From positions 6,258,001-6,322,000 of the forward strand of contig NZ_CP051680.1 of NCBI RefSeq assembly GCF_012849095.1: a stretch of DNA of 64,000 bases, in the 5' to 3' direction. The translations under genes were made by a program, and so were the position numbers. The stretch is from Cohnella herbarum. GTDB taxonomy: Bacteria > Bacillota > Bacilli > Paenibacillales > Paenibacillaceae. Position 1 is the first letter of the stretch, and the number at the start of each line of letters is the position of its first letter. The notes under the pieces were generated by a model, which saw only the letters and a list, made by a program, of their open reading frames with translations, had not been told where the DNA came from and did not search any database. Positions 54,657-62,692 of this stretch are shown here, one piece after another.

Positions 54657-55850
54657 ATGGATAAAGGTGATATATTGACGATTCTATCAATTAAACAATT
54701 GGAAAGATATACGGACAACGAAAGGGTTTTTCCCGCGTTTGATCTGGAAGTGGCACCTCATGAAACGGTCGCGATTTACTCGAGCACGAACGTGCGTCAG
54801 GTTCTATTGGCTATGTTCATGGGCGGACTGCCGCTTTACGGAGGGGAAATCCGGGTGAATGGTAAGACCTGTATCGGCGACCGCAAAAGCTATTTGGCGG
54901 AGATCGGACTGCTCTTGCTGGAGGAAGGATTTTACGAAAGGTTGACCGTCAAGGAAAGCTTCTCCTTCTATAGAAACTTAAACGGATCTACTAAGCATAT
55001 AGACGAAGTCATCCGCGCGGTTAAGCTGGAGGAGAAGGCGAAAACTAAAATGGCTAAGTTATCTTCGTCGGAGAAGAAAAGGGTGCATTATGCCCGGCTG
55101 CTGTTCCAAAATCCGGCGTTGATCGTGCTCGAGGAACCGGATCAGAACGTGGATAACGTGACGAAGCATGTTTTTCAGAAGCTGGTTGGTATGCTTGCGG
55201 ACAGCGGCAAAGCGTTGCTGATCCTCACCGGTAATATGGAAACGGCTCTAAGCGTTACCGACCGGATTTACCGATTGGACGATAAAGGGCTGAAAGCTTT
55301 CGACGTTGCGAAGCCAGAAGCCTCGGAAGCCTCGGAAGCCCCAGAAGTCCCAGAAGTCCCAGAAGTCCCGAAACTCCCAAAAGCCCCGGAAACTAAAGAA
55401 GCTCAAGAAGCCCCAATCGGCCATGCCGAACTGGAACCATCCGACGACTACGATGGGGAGGAACGGGATAATGAAGAAGGCGGGGAAAGGGAGCAGATCG
55501 TCCAGTTCGTTCGGTTCGAGAAAATCCCGACGCGAATGAACGACAAAATCATTCTGTTTAATCCCCCGGAGATCGATTATATCGAGAGCGGCGAGGGGCA
55601 GTCGTATCTCTACGTCAACGGAGAGTCTTTTCCCGCATCGTTCAAGATCAACGAGTTGGAGGATCGATTGCGGTCGTACGGCTTTTTCCGGTGCCACCGT
55701 TCTTACATCGTCAATTTGCAGAAGGTCAGGGAAGTGGTCACCTTCACGCGCAACAGCTATAGCCTTGTATTGGACGATGTCCGAAAGTCGTCGGTTCCGT
55801 TGTCGAAGACGAAGATGGCGGAATTGAAGGAAATGATGGGGATCAAATAA
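54657..55850 (+). CDS. Degenerate ABC ATPase fused to a LytTR DNA-binding domain
   Basis: A 397-residue regulator. Residues 8-220 have an ABC ATPase fold, but the Walker A loop is gone (IYSSTNVRQVLLA), the signature is only LSSSEKKR, Walker B is IVLEEPDQNVD and the switch His is replaced (LTGNMETA). ATP hydrolysis is therefore unlikely. A linker of EASEAPEVPEVPKLPKAPE-type repeats (about 220-260) joins it to a LytTR domain (about 290-395) with DIDYIESGEGQSYLYV-like and FFRCHRSYIVNL motifs. A TTG at 54675 behind AAAGGTGAT is an alternative start. An intact ABC exporter follows 132 bases downstream, so the dead ATPase may sense the transporter's state or ligand. Confidence 0.82.
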   Translation: MDKGDILTILSIKQLERYTDNERVFPAFDLEVAPHETVAIYSSTNVRQVLLAMFMGGLPLYGGEIRVNGKTCIGDRKSYLAEIGLLLLEEGFYERLTVKESFSFYRNLNGSTKHIDEVIRAVKLEEKAKTKMAKLSSSEKKRVHYARLLFQNPALIVLEEPDQNVDNVTKHVFQKLVGMLADSGKALLILTGNMETALSVTDRIYRLDDKGLKAFDVAKPEASEASEAPEVPEVPEVPKLPKAPETKEAQEAPIGHAELEPSDDYDGEERDNEEGGEREQIVQFVRFEKIPTRMNDKIILFNPPEIDYIESGEGQSYLYVNGESFPASFKINELEDRLRSYGFFRCHRSYIVNLQKVREVVTFTRNSYSLVLDDVRKSSVPLSKTKMAELKEMMGIK

Positions 55851-55909
55851 GCTCCGTTCGCTTCCGGTTATGCGCCATTCACCCTCCCAAGCGCTCCTTT
55901 CGGCGATAA

Positions 55910-55915
55910 TATAAT
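55910..55915 (+). promoter_or_regulatory. -10 box of the ABC exporter operon
   Basis: TATAAT 68 bases before the ATPase gene. No -35 consensus, as expected if the LytTR protein activates this promoter. Confidence 0.45.
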
Positions 55916-55982
55916 GCGCTCAAGCCCTTCACCGTCTACGATTGGAACAGATCGAACGATTAGACGAAAGGGGAAATGAGAG

Positions 55983-56831
55983 ATGGAATATATGATCGAC
56001 GCCAACGCTTTGGAGAAGTCCTTTTCCGGTACCCGGGCGCTGAAGAACGTATCTTTTCAAGTAAAGAAAGGAGAAATATTCGGCTTCCTCGGACCAAGCG
56101 GATCGGGCAAGACGACAACGATTAAAATGCTGACCGCCCAATTAACGCCGACCTCGGGGAGCGCGTACGTGTTGGGTGTTCCCGCAAGCAAGCTCAAGGA
56201 AGGGAAGTATCGCAAGCAAATCGGGGTTATCACGGACAACACCGCATTGTATGTGCGGCTGAGCGTTTACGACAATCTTAAGCTTTATTGCGACTTATAC
56301 GATGTTCATCCCAATCGGATCGACGAGGTTCTTCGAATGGTAAACTTGACTCAAGAGAGCCAGAAAATCGTCTCCAAGCTGTCGAAGGGGATGCTGCAAC
56401 GAATAACGTTAGCCCGCGCGTTCCTGCATGAGCCGAAGCTTCTCTTCCTGGACGAACCGACTTCTGCGCTCGATCCGGTGAATACGAGGCATATTTACGA
56501 AGGATTAATCGCGTTGAAGGAAAAGGGAACGACGATCTTCCTGACGACGCACGACATGAACGAAGCCGAGACGTTATGCGATCGGGTCGCGTTCTTGAAC
56601 GATGGGGAAATTCAATTGCTCGATTCTCCCAAGAGGCTGCGGCAACAACGAAGCGACTTAACGTTAACCGTGGAACTAACGGACGGGTCGCGGGCGATCG
56701 TGCCGAAGGGTCCCGCGGGAGCTCAGGAGCTGTTCCAATATATGAGCGCGAACAGGGTCGCGTCCGTTTGGTCCAACGAACCGACGCTGGGCGATATTTT
56801 CGTAGAGGTGACGGGGAGGAAATTGTCATGA
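55983..56831 (+). CDS. ABC-2-type exporter ATPase
   Basis: 282 residues with intact Walker A GPSGSGKTT, signature LSKGMLQRI, Walker B LLFLDEPTSALD and switch TTHD, plus the C-terminal extension of the CcmA/DrrA exporter class. It energises the permease whose gene overlaps its stop by four bases. GAAAGGGG precedes the ATG. Systems of this kind export lipids, peptides or drugs. Confidence 0.9.
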   Translation: MEYMIDANALEKSFSGTRALKNVSFQVKKGEIFGFLGPSGSGKTTTIKMLTAQLTPTSGSAYVLGVPASKLKEGKYRKQIGVITDNTALYVRLSVYDNLKLYCDLYDVHPNRIDEVLRMVNLTQESQKIVSKLSKGMLQRITLARAFLHEPKLLFLDEPTSALDPVNTRHIYEGLIALKEKGTTIFLTTHDMNEAETLCDRVAFLNDGEIQLLDSPKRLRQQRSDLTLTVELTDGSRAIVPKGPAGAQELFQYMSANRVASVWSNEPTLGDIFVEVTGRKLS

Positions 56832-57538
56832 CGTTCTCGATGAAGCGGGTGCTCGCGATCCTGAAGAAGGATTACAAAGACATATCGCGGAATTTGTATA
56901 TTACGACGACTTTAATCCTGCCCCCGGTAATGGCTCTCTTGGTCAATCGCACGGAGGGTGCGGGAATCGATATGTATTATATGCTTATTAGCATGGCTCT
57001 TGTCCTCGTGGGAGCTTACATACAAGCTTCCTTAATCGCGGAAGAGAAGGAGAAGAATACGCTGAGGGGGCTGATGTTATCTCCCGCCAGCACGTTCGAG
57101 ATATTCGCCGGAAAAAGCTTGCTGAGCCTACTGGGGACTATCGCCATCGTGACCTTGACGATAAAGCTGACCGATTATCGGCCTCAGAACATTCCGATCA
57201 TTATCGTCGCATTATTATTGTCAGCGATTTTTTATTTGGGCATCGGCACGTTAATCGGCCTGTTTACAAAATCGGTTATCGAAGCTTCCGTAGTTATTTT
57301 GCCGGTCGTTTTCTTGTTCAGCTTCGGTTCCTTTATAACGACGCTTATCGAGAAGTACGCGTTCCTCTCTTTCGCGGAATACTTGCCTAACCTGCAATTG
57401 GTCGAATTAGCCAAACGGGTCGAGAACGGTGACGGAATATCCGAAGTCGCCGTTCACCTTGGCGTGCTGCTCATCTGGGCGATCGCGATTCACCTTGTAG
57501 CCGTCCTCGTGTATAAGAAGCGCATGGTAGATGATTGA
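56828..57538 (+). CDS. ABC-2-type exporter permease
   Basis: 236 residues with six membrane helices (ITTTLILPPVMALLV, LVLVGAYIQASLIAEE and later segments) and the ABC-2 motif AEEKEKNTLRGLMLSPAS, where the permease contacts its ATPase. The start is ATG 56828 in an ATGA overlap with the ATPase gene; the longer frame upstream is antisense-free but lies within that gene. The substrate is unknown. Confidence 0.88.
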   Translation: MTFSMKRVLAILKKDYKDISRNLYITTTLILPPVMALLVNRTEGAGIDMYYMLISMALVLVGAYIQASLIAEEKEKNTLRGLMLSPASTFEIFAGKSLLSLLGTIAIVTLTIKLTDYRPQNIPIIIVALLLSAIFYLGIGTLIGLFTKSVIEASVVILPVVFLFSFGSFITTLIEKYAFLSFAEYLPNLQLVELAKRVENGDGISEVAVHLGVLLIWAIAIHLVAVLVYKKRMVDD

Positions 57539-57572
57539 AGACGTATCGAATAGTAAACGATAGAAACTATTG

Positions 57573-57620
57573 AAAAGAGATTGCCCACAAGTTAACCGCT
57601 TGGGGCCAGTCTCTTTTTTT
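57573..57620 (+). terminator. Terminator of the exporter operon
   Basis: AAAGAGA and CAAG on the left pair with CTTG and TCTCTTT on the right, followed by TTTTTT. It separates the exporter from the AAA+ operon. Confidence 0.85.
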
Positions 57621-57706
57621 CGTCGAATGAATAGGAAAACTTCCCCTTTTTGTCGAATAGAGTAAGAGGATTTAGAGACCGCATCTATTTGGAGGGACAA
57701 TTGGTG

Positions 57707-59374
57707 ATGGAAGATACGTCAATCATCGCATTCAAGACGCATTTATCGAATTTATTGCGAGCAAGGTTCCCGTTTCTATACATCTCTACTTGGGAAGAAG
57801 AACGCGCGTTATCCGTCATCCGATCGGTCGCGACCCAAGAAAGCTTGATCAAGACGACCCGCAAAGTATTCACGTGGAGCCTCACGAACGGAATGGCGGA
57901 AGAAGGGCATAAGGGCTCCGAGGAGTCGAAACATCCGGTCAAATGCTTAGAATTCATCGAGGCCTACGATCAGCCGGCGATCTTCATCCTGAAGGATTTC
58001 CACTTCTGCTTCGGCTGCGGCGGACGGGTGGCCGATCCGCAGGCGATCCGGAAAGTGCGCGATCTGGTGCCCGCATTGAAGATGAGCGCCAGTCCGAAGA
58101 ACGTGATCCTGCTCAGTCCGACTCTGATCCTTCCTCTGGAGCTTCAGAAGGAAATTACGATCGTCGATTTCGAGCTTCCTTCTCTTCTGGAGATTAAAGG
58201 CCTGTTGAAGGAATTGATCGATGCCAACAAATCCAGCGGCAGAATTACGATCGATCTGAATCCCGAAGAGGAAGACAGACTGGCCAAGGCGGCGCTCGGC
58301 CTTACGCTTAACGAAGCGGAGAATGCGTTCGCCCGCGCAATGGTCGAAGACGGACGTCTGGACAAGCGGGACGTCGAGGTCATCCTCGAAGAGAAACGCC
58401 AAATCATCAAGAAATCGGAAATTTTGGAATTTATCAAAACGGATCTGCGGATCGAAGACGTCGGCGGATTGGAAAATCTGAAACGCTGGCTGCTTAAGCG
58501 CAATAAATCGTGGCTCGATTCGGCCTCGCAATATAATTTGCCCGCTCCCAAAGGGGTGCTCATCACCGGCGTTCCCGGTTGCGGGAAGAGCTTGATCGCC
58601 AAAGCCGTCAGCGCGATGTGGCAATTGCCTCTGTTGAGGCTCGATATCGGAAAAATCTTCAGCGGCATCATCGGAAGCAGCGAAGAGAACGTGCGCAAAG
58701 CCATACAAACGGCCGAAGCGATCTCTCCGTGCATACTGTGGATCGACGAGATCGAGAAAGGTTTCGTCGGGATGACCAGCGGCGGAGACAGCGGGACTTC
58801 CAGCCGGATTTTCGGAACGTTCCTGACTTGGATGCAGGAGAAAACGAAGTCGGTGTTCGTTATCGCGACGGCGAACAACATTCATTCGCTTCCTCCCGAG
58901 TTGATGCGCAAAGGGCGCTTCGACGAGATTTTCTTCGTGGATTTGCCGACGAAGAAGGAGCGCAGAGATATTTTCCGGCTTCACATTAGCAAGAGACTTA
59001 CCAATCCGAAGGTGATCGGAGAGTTCCAATTATCCAAGAGTACGCTGGATTCGTTGGTCGACGCGACGGAAGGTTTCGTGGGCGCCGAACTGGAGCAGAT
59101 CGTTATCTCCGCTTTATTCGAAGCCTTTTCGGAAGATAGAAGTATTCGCTTAGAGGATCTGGAGAAAGCCATTCGCACGACGGTACCGCTCTCGGTTACG
59201 CAAGCCGAGCAGATCCATAGCATTCGCGAATGGGCGAACGTCCGCGCGGTTGCGGCCACTCCGCGGGAGGATCGGGTCGAGTATAAACAAGAGCCTCCTG
59301 CGGCTCCAGGCTCTCCCGAGGCGGAAGACGGGGACATTCGCTATGCTCGCGGCGGCAGAGCCGTTGATTTCTAG
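57707..59374 (+). CDS. Ycf46-like AAA+ ATPase
   Basis: About 556 residues. The N-terminal 250 residues begin with FPFLYISTWEEERALSVIRS, a hallmark of the Ycf46 group. The AAA+ module has Walker A GVPGCGKS (residues 288-295), Walker B ILWIDEIEK (Asp347-Glu348), a pore-loop region with FSGIIGSSEENVRK, sensor 1 ATANN and the arginine segment ELMRKGRFDEIFFVD, then a lid. The C-terminus is disordered. TTG 57701, GTG 57704 and ATG 57707 are consecutive in frame behind GGAGGG; the exact start is open. It is the first of five tightly spaced genes and is probably the motor of that system. Confidence 0.85.
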   Translation: MEDTSIIAFKTHLSNLLRARFPFLYISTWEEERALSVIRSVATQESLIKTTRKVFTWSLTNGMAEEGHKGSEESKHPVKCLEFIEAYDQPAIFILKDFHFCFGCGGRVADPQAIRKVRDLVPALKMSASPKNVILLSPTLILPLELQKEITIVDFELPSLLEIKGLLKELIDANKSSGRITIDLNPEEEDRLAKAALGLTLNEAENAFARAMVEDGRLDKRDVEVILEEKRQIIKKSEILEFIKTDLRIEDVGGLENLKRWLLKRNKSWLDSASQYNLPAPKGVLITGVPGCGKSLIAKAVSAMWQLPLLRLDIGKIFSGIIGSSEENVRKAIQTAEAISPCILWIDEIEKGFVGMTSGGDSGTSSRIFGTFLTWMQEKTKSVFVIATANNIHSLPPELMRKGRFDEIFFVDLPTKKERRDIFRLHISKRLTNPKVIGEFQLSKSTLDSLVDATEGFVGAELEQIVISALFEAFSEDRSIRLEDLEKAIRTTVPLSVTQAEQIHSIREWANVRAVAATPREDRVEYKQEPPAAPGSPEAEDGDIRYARGGRAVDF

Positions 59375-59430
59375 ACAAGGACGGCGAAGGTCCGTGTAGG
59401 CTTGATCAAGCCGGATAAGGAGAGGGCTCA

Positions 59431-59646
59431 ATGTCCAAGAAGCAAATTCGCGTTCAAGTGTTTCCAGATGGACGAATTCAAGCTGAGGTGCTAGGCGTCA
59501 AAGGCAAATCCTGCACGGACTATATCGAGATTCTTGAACAGCTTCTTGATGCGGAAACGGTCGATTCGGCCTATACGGCGGAGTATTACGAAACCGGGCA
59601 CGTCGAGGTTGATCAACGAAATGTTAACTCTATTAAGCTAAGCTAG
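59431..59646 (+). CDS. DUF2997 protein
   Basis: 71 residues. The short beta-rich sequence begins KKQIRVQVFPDGRIQAEVLG and has a lone conserved-looking cysteine in GKSCTDYIEILEQLL, matching the DUF2997 family, whose function is unknown. GAGAGGGC precedes the ATG, 56 bases after the AAA+ stop. Such small proteins commonly travel with DUF1257 genes. Confidence 0.8.
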   Translation: MSKKQIRVQVFPDGRIQAEVLGVKGKSCTDYIEILEQLLDAETVDSAYTAEYYETGHVEVDQRNVNSIKLS

Positions 59647-59674
59647 AGGATTGGATGAAGGAGGGGGTTCGGAA

Positions 59675-60451
59675 ATGTCGGTATCGCTAGCCCTTGTCCC
59701 CGTCGCGTTAACGCTGCGTCTGGTGATGGGCAAGAAAAATTTCAGCAAATGGGTCGATTCGATGCAAGACAAGGTGCCGACGACCTTGAAGAACGAGCTT
59801 GAGCTCACCCGGGCGGTACGTAAGGCAGGATACGACGCGGAAAAATGGGGCGGGAGCATCAAGACGCATATCGACGGGGAAGAGTTGTTTTTCTTCTGGG
59901 AGCTCATTGACGGGCAATGGACGGCCGTCTTCGACAAGTCCGACGACAAAGCGATGATCGAACGGTTCATGGCGGACATTAACCGTGCCGCCGGGCGGCA
60001 GGTGTTCGGCGAGAATTACTCCGCTCAAGCGCAATCGCAGCGGCAGTCGGCGTCGCATTCACAGACAAGAGTCGCGCAGGAGAAGGTCGTCCCTTCGGCG
60101 ACTTTTCCGACCAACTACCGCGACGGAGAGCTCTTGTTCCGAACATTAAAGGAATTCGGAGTGAATCCGACGAGGCAGGGTGCGGATATCCGGTGTCAGG
60201 CGGAAAACTCCGTGCTCACTTTTCGCCAGTCCGGCGGAGATGGGCCGTTTCATGTCGAAGTACTCAACGCTCCCGATTTGCGCAAAGTATACAACTACCT
60301 ATCGGACGTAGATGAAGAATACAAGCGGGTTTTGCAAAATAGCGTAGTCCAGAAATTAAAAGCTCGGGTTGCCGAGAAGAACATGACGGTCGAAAGCGAA
60401 GAGGTACTTGAAGACAGCTCGATCGTGCTCACCTTAAATATTCGGAGCTGA
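59675..60451 (+). CDS. DUF1257 (Ycf35-like) protein
   Basis: About 258 residues. The N-terminal part is a basic, mixed alpha/beta segment (FSKWVDSMQDKVPTTLKNE, HIDGEELFFFWELIDGQW), then a Gln/Ser-rich linker (about 112-140). The C-terminal part has a repeat-like alpha/beta arrangement that ends VVQKLKARVAEKNMTVESEE and VLEDSSIVLTLNIR, the ending typical of DUF1257/Ycf35 proteins. The ATG at 59675 is preferred because GAAGGAGGGGG lies before it; an in-frame TTG at 59651 precedes that site. Function unknown. Confidence 0.7.
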   Translation: MSVSLALVPVALTLRLVMGKKNFSKWVDSMQDKVPTTLKNELELTRAVRKAGYDAEKWGGSIKTHIDGEELFFFWELIDGQWTAVFDKSDDKAMIERFMADINRAAGRQVFGENYSAQAQSQRQSASHSQTRVAQEKVVPSATFPTNYRDGELLFRTLKEFGVNPTRQGADIRCQAENSVLTFRQSGGDGPFHVEVLNAPDLRKVYNYLSDVDEEYKRVLQNSVVQKLKARVAEKNMTVESEEVLEDSSIVLTLNIRS

Positions 60452-60455
60452 ACGA

Positions 60456-61664
60456 ATGGGCAATTACGATAGAGATAATCTTACCGACATCTGCGCGGAA
60501 TACTCGGGCGGGGATTACTACGTGGAAGAAGCGATACCGGGCAATAAGCTGTTCAACGCGCGACAATCTTTCCCGATTCCCGCGGAGGAGCGAGTGATCG
60601 CTTTCGTGGACGCCACCGTATTCGGCAGTGGCAAGAACGGGCTGGCGATTTGCGCCTCCGGGGTTTATTGGCATAACGATTGGACAACCGATACGGAGAG
60701 AAATTTCCTGGATTGGATGGAATTCGCCGAGGTGCACATCCGCAGAGCTGGCGTTCACGACATTGAATTGGGTGTGGGGAACGTGTTCAATATGTCCGGA
60801 AGCTCGTTCAGGAAGGACGTTCTCGTTTCCTTGCTGAAGGAAATCCAGGACGAAATTATCGAGATATTGGAAGAAGAGGATTCATACGACGAGTATGAAG
60901 AAGAGGAGTACGAAGATGATGAGGCGGGGGATTGCGGCGCGGGATGCCGGTTAGATGACGACGATGGCGATAACGGCTTCGAGTGGCGAATTGCCATCGA
61001 CGGGCAACAGTATGGCCCTTACGATCTTGCCTTAATAAAGAGCATGGTGCAAGCCCTTCAATTCGCACCCGATTCCGCTTATGTCTGGAAACCGGGGATG
61101 TCGGATTGGGTGCCGTTCTTGAGACATCCGGAGACGGCAGCCCTCGTTGTTCCCGCTGCGCCGGCAATTACCGTGACGCCAACACCGCCTTCATCGAACC
61201 GAGGAGCCTCGATTTCTGCGGATTCTATAGATGAACTCTTGGAAGATGGCAACGTTACCGAGCCGATCGACGTAAACAACGCTACTTGGGAACGTCTGAT
61301 CGATCTGCCCAGCGTAGGGGCGGCGGATGCCAAGCGGATCGTGGAGGCGAGACAAGAGAACGGAGGTTTTCGATCGGCTGAGGAAGTCGGAGCGTTGCTC
61401 GGAATGAAGCCGCATCAGGTGGAGAGGCTGCGGCGACGCGCCGTATTCGGCGGATTGGCCAGTACGGCTACTCCTTCTCGCGCGTCTTCTTCGGTTATTC
61501 CGTCTACTGCTTCGCGCACAGGCTTTTCGACGAGTCCGGCCGCTGAAACGCGCCAAGGCTCTCTGACGACTTCGTCAACGGCTTCACCGTCTAGCGCATC
61601 TCCGTCGGCATCGGCCCCCTCTTCCGCTCCATCTGCCGCAAGCCGTCGAATTATCGATTTCTAA
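60456..61664 (+). CDS. PH-like / GYF_2 / helix-hairpin-helix multidomain protein
   Basis: 402 residues in modules. Residues about 10-130 have a bacterial PH-like pattern (IAFVDATVFGSGKNGLAICA then SGVYW). A very acidic stretch follows (about 145-170, Asp/Glu-rich, two cysteines). Residues about 172-222 form a GYF_2 (DUF4339) domain with DGQQYGPYDLALIK and YVWKPGMSDWVPF. Residues about 270-330 contain two helix-hairpin-helix elements (IDVNNATWERLIDLPSVG, EEVGALLGMKPHQVERL) as in ComEA. The C-terminus is Ser/Ala/Thr-rich. GYF domains bind proline-rich partners and helix-hairpin-helix motifs bind DNA non-specifically, so it may be the adaptor or DNA-contact part. The gene starts five bases after the DUF1257 stop. 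Confidence 0.75.
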   Translation: MGNYDRDNLTDICAEYSGGDYYVEEAIPGNKLFNARQSFPIPAEERVIAFVDATVFGSGKNGLAICASGVYWHNDWTTDTERNFLDWMEFAEVHIRRAGVHDIELGVGNVFNMSGSSFRKDVLVSLLKEIQDEIIEILEEEDSYDEYEEEEYEDDEAGDCGAGCRLDDDDGDNGFEWRIAIDGQQYGPYDLALIKSMVQALQFAPDSAYVWKPGMSDWVPFLRHPETAALVVPAAPAITVTPTPPSSNRGASISADSIDELLEDGNVTEPIDVNNATWERLIDLPSVGAADAKRIVEARQENGGFRSAEEVGALLGMKPHQVERLRRRAVFGGLASTATPSRASSSVIPSTASRTGFSTSPAAETRQGSLTTSSTASPSSASPSASAPSSAPSAASRRIIDF

Positions 61665-61683
61665 CGGCGGGGAGGAGAATTAA

Positions 61684-62280
61684 ATGACTTTACGAATCCA
61701 TCGGTTCCTCCCCTCGACCCAAGTGGAAGGCCCGGGTACCCGCGCGATGTTGCAGGTTCAGGGATGCCCGATCCATTGCCCGGGCTGCGCGGTTCCTTTC
61801 ACATGGCCGGATCACGGCGGGATTTCGGTCGAAGCGGAGGAACTCGCGGAACGGGTCCTTCGAGGCCCCGAAGTCGAAGGAATCACCTTCCTCGGAGGCG
61901 AACCTTTCGCGCAGGCTGGGGAACTGGCGAAGATAGGCCGTTTGTTGAAGAGGGAAGGCCTTTCCGTCATGACCTTCACGGGCTACTTGTTGGAAGATTT
62001 GCGGGATTCGGACAATCAAGATTATCTTGACCTCCTTGCGGTAACGGATTTGCTCGTCGATGGCCCGTTTAAGAGAGAGTTGCTGGATACGAGCCGTCCG
62101 TGGGTAGGTTCATCCAATCAGCGATATCATTTTCTCACGGATCGATATACTTCACTCAGAGAACGCTTTGCGGACATTCCGAACCGCCTTGAGGTGCGAT
62201 TTGCCCCGGACGGCCGGGTGACGGTTAACGGTTTAGCGGAGGTAAGCGATCTGGAGGCGTTGTTCGAGGATCTGTTGTAA
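61684..62280 (+). CDS. NrdG-like radical-SAM activase
   Basis: 198 residues. The CxxxCxxC cluster motif is Cys28, Cys32, Cys35 (QGCPIHCPGCA), with the SAM-binding FLGGEPFAQ and MTFTGYLLEDL motifs. It resembles small anaerobic ribonucleotide reductase or formate-lyase activases, but no class III reductase gene is present, so its target is likely a partner in this operon. GGGGAGGAG precedes the ATG. It is the last gene of the five and is followed by a terminator. Confidence 0.85.
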   Translation: MTLRIHRFLPSTQVEGPGTRAMLQVQGCPIHCPGCAVPFTWPDHGGISVEAEELAERVLRGPEVEGITFLGGEPFAQAGELAKIGRLLKREGLSVMTFTGYLLEDLRDSDNQDYLDLLAVTDLLVDGPFKRELLDTSRPWVGSSNQRYHFLTDRYTSLRERFADIPNRLEVRFAPDGRVTVNGLAEVSDLEALFEDLL

Positions 62281-62295
62281 TACGAATTTGTGGAA

Positions 62296-62336
62296 TTACC
62301 TTGGCGTGCCGGGCCTCCGGTAAATCAAGGTTTTTT
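62296..62336 (+). terminator. Terminator of the AAA+/radical-SAM operon
   Basis: TTACCTTG pairs with CAAGGT, with an inner CCGG/CCGG hairpin, followed by TTTTTTCT, 16 bases after the stop. Confidence 0.7.
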
Positions 62337-62619
62337 CTATAACAACATCTAAGTGTAAAAATGACATCTAGATAGGGTGGGGTTTTCTATAAATAAATCT
62401 AATTGCAGAAGTTACATCTATTTCGGGTAGTTTGATCGACCATGAAAGATTATCCGCAATCTAATTGCACATTTTACACTTAGACTAGAAAACTGCCCTG
62501 TTTCGGGCGAAATAAGTGTACTTTTTACACGTAGTTTCTATTTAGAGGATTTGAGCAGAAATACCTCCATCTCCCGCGCTTGTTTAACATAATCCATCGA
62601 GCTCCTTCAAAATCGTCCA
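62337..62619. other. Non-coding region with TTTTACACTTAG-type motifs
   Basis: Several related motifs in both orientations, such as TCTAATTGCACATTTTACAC plus TTAG near 62459, AAGTGTACTTTTTACACGTAG near 62513 and ATCTAAGTGTAAAAATGAC near 62348. The same family occurs at 37900-38095. No gene is supported. Confidence 0.5.
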
Positions 62620-62649
62620 TTGAAAGCGGTTACTTCCTGCTAGTATGAT
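62620..62649 (+). promoter_or_regulatory. Promoter with a perfect cre over the -35
   Basis: TTGAAA (62620-62625) and TATGAT (62644-62649), 18 bases apart. The cre TTGAAAGCGGTTACT (62620-62634) fits WTGNAANCGNWNNCW at every position and shares its first bases with the -35, as at 28070. Confidence 0.7.
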
Positions 62650-62692
62650 GAGGTTTGTATTCTTTCAAATTCATCGTCTGGGAGGTTTACTA

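Noticed and set aside
57947..59029. 360-residue antisense frame
   Set aside because: It lies opposite the well-supported AAA+ gene, has no start signal and shows no recognisable protein sequence.
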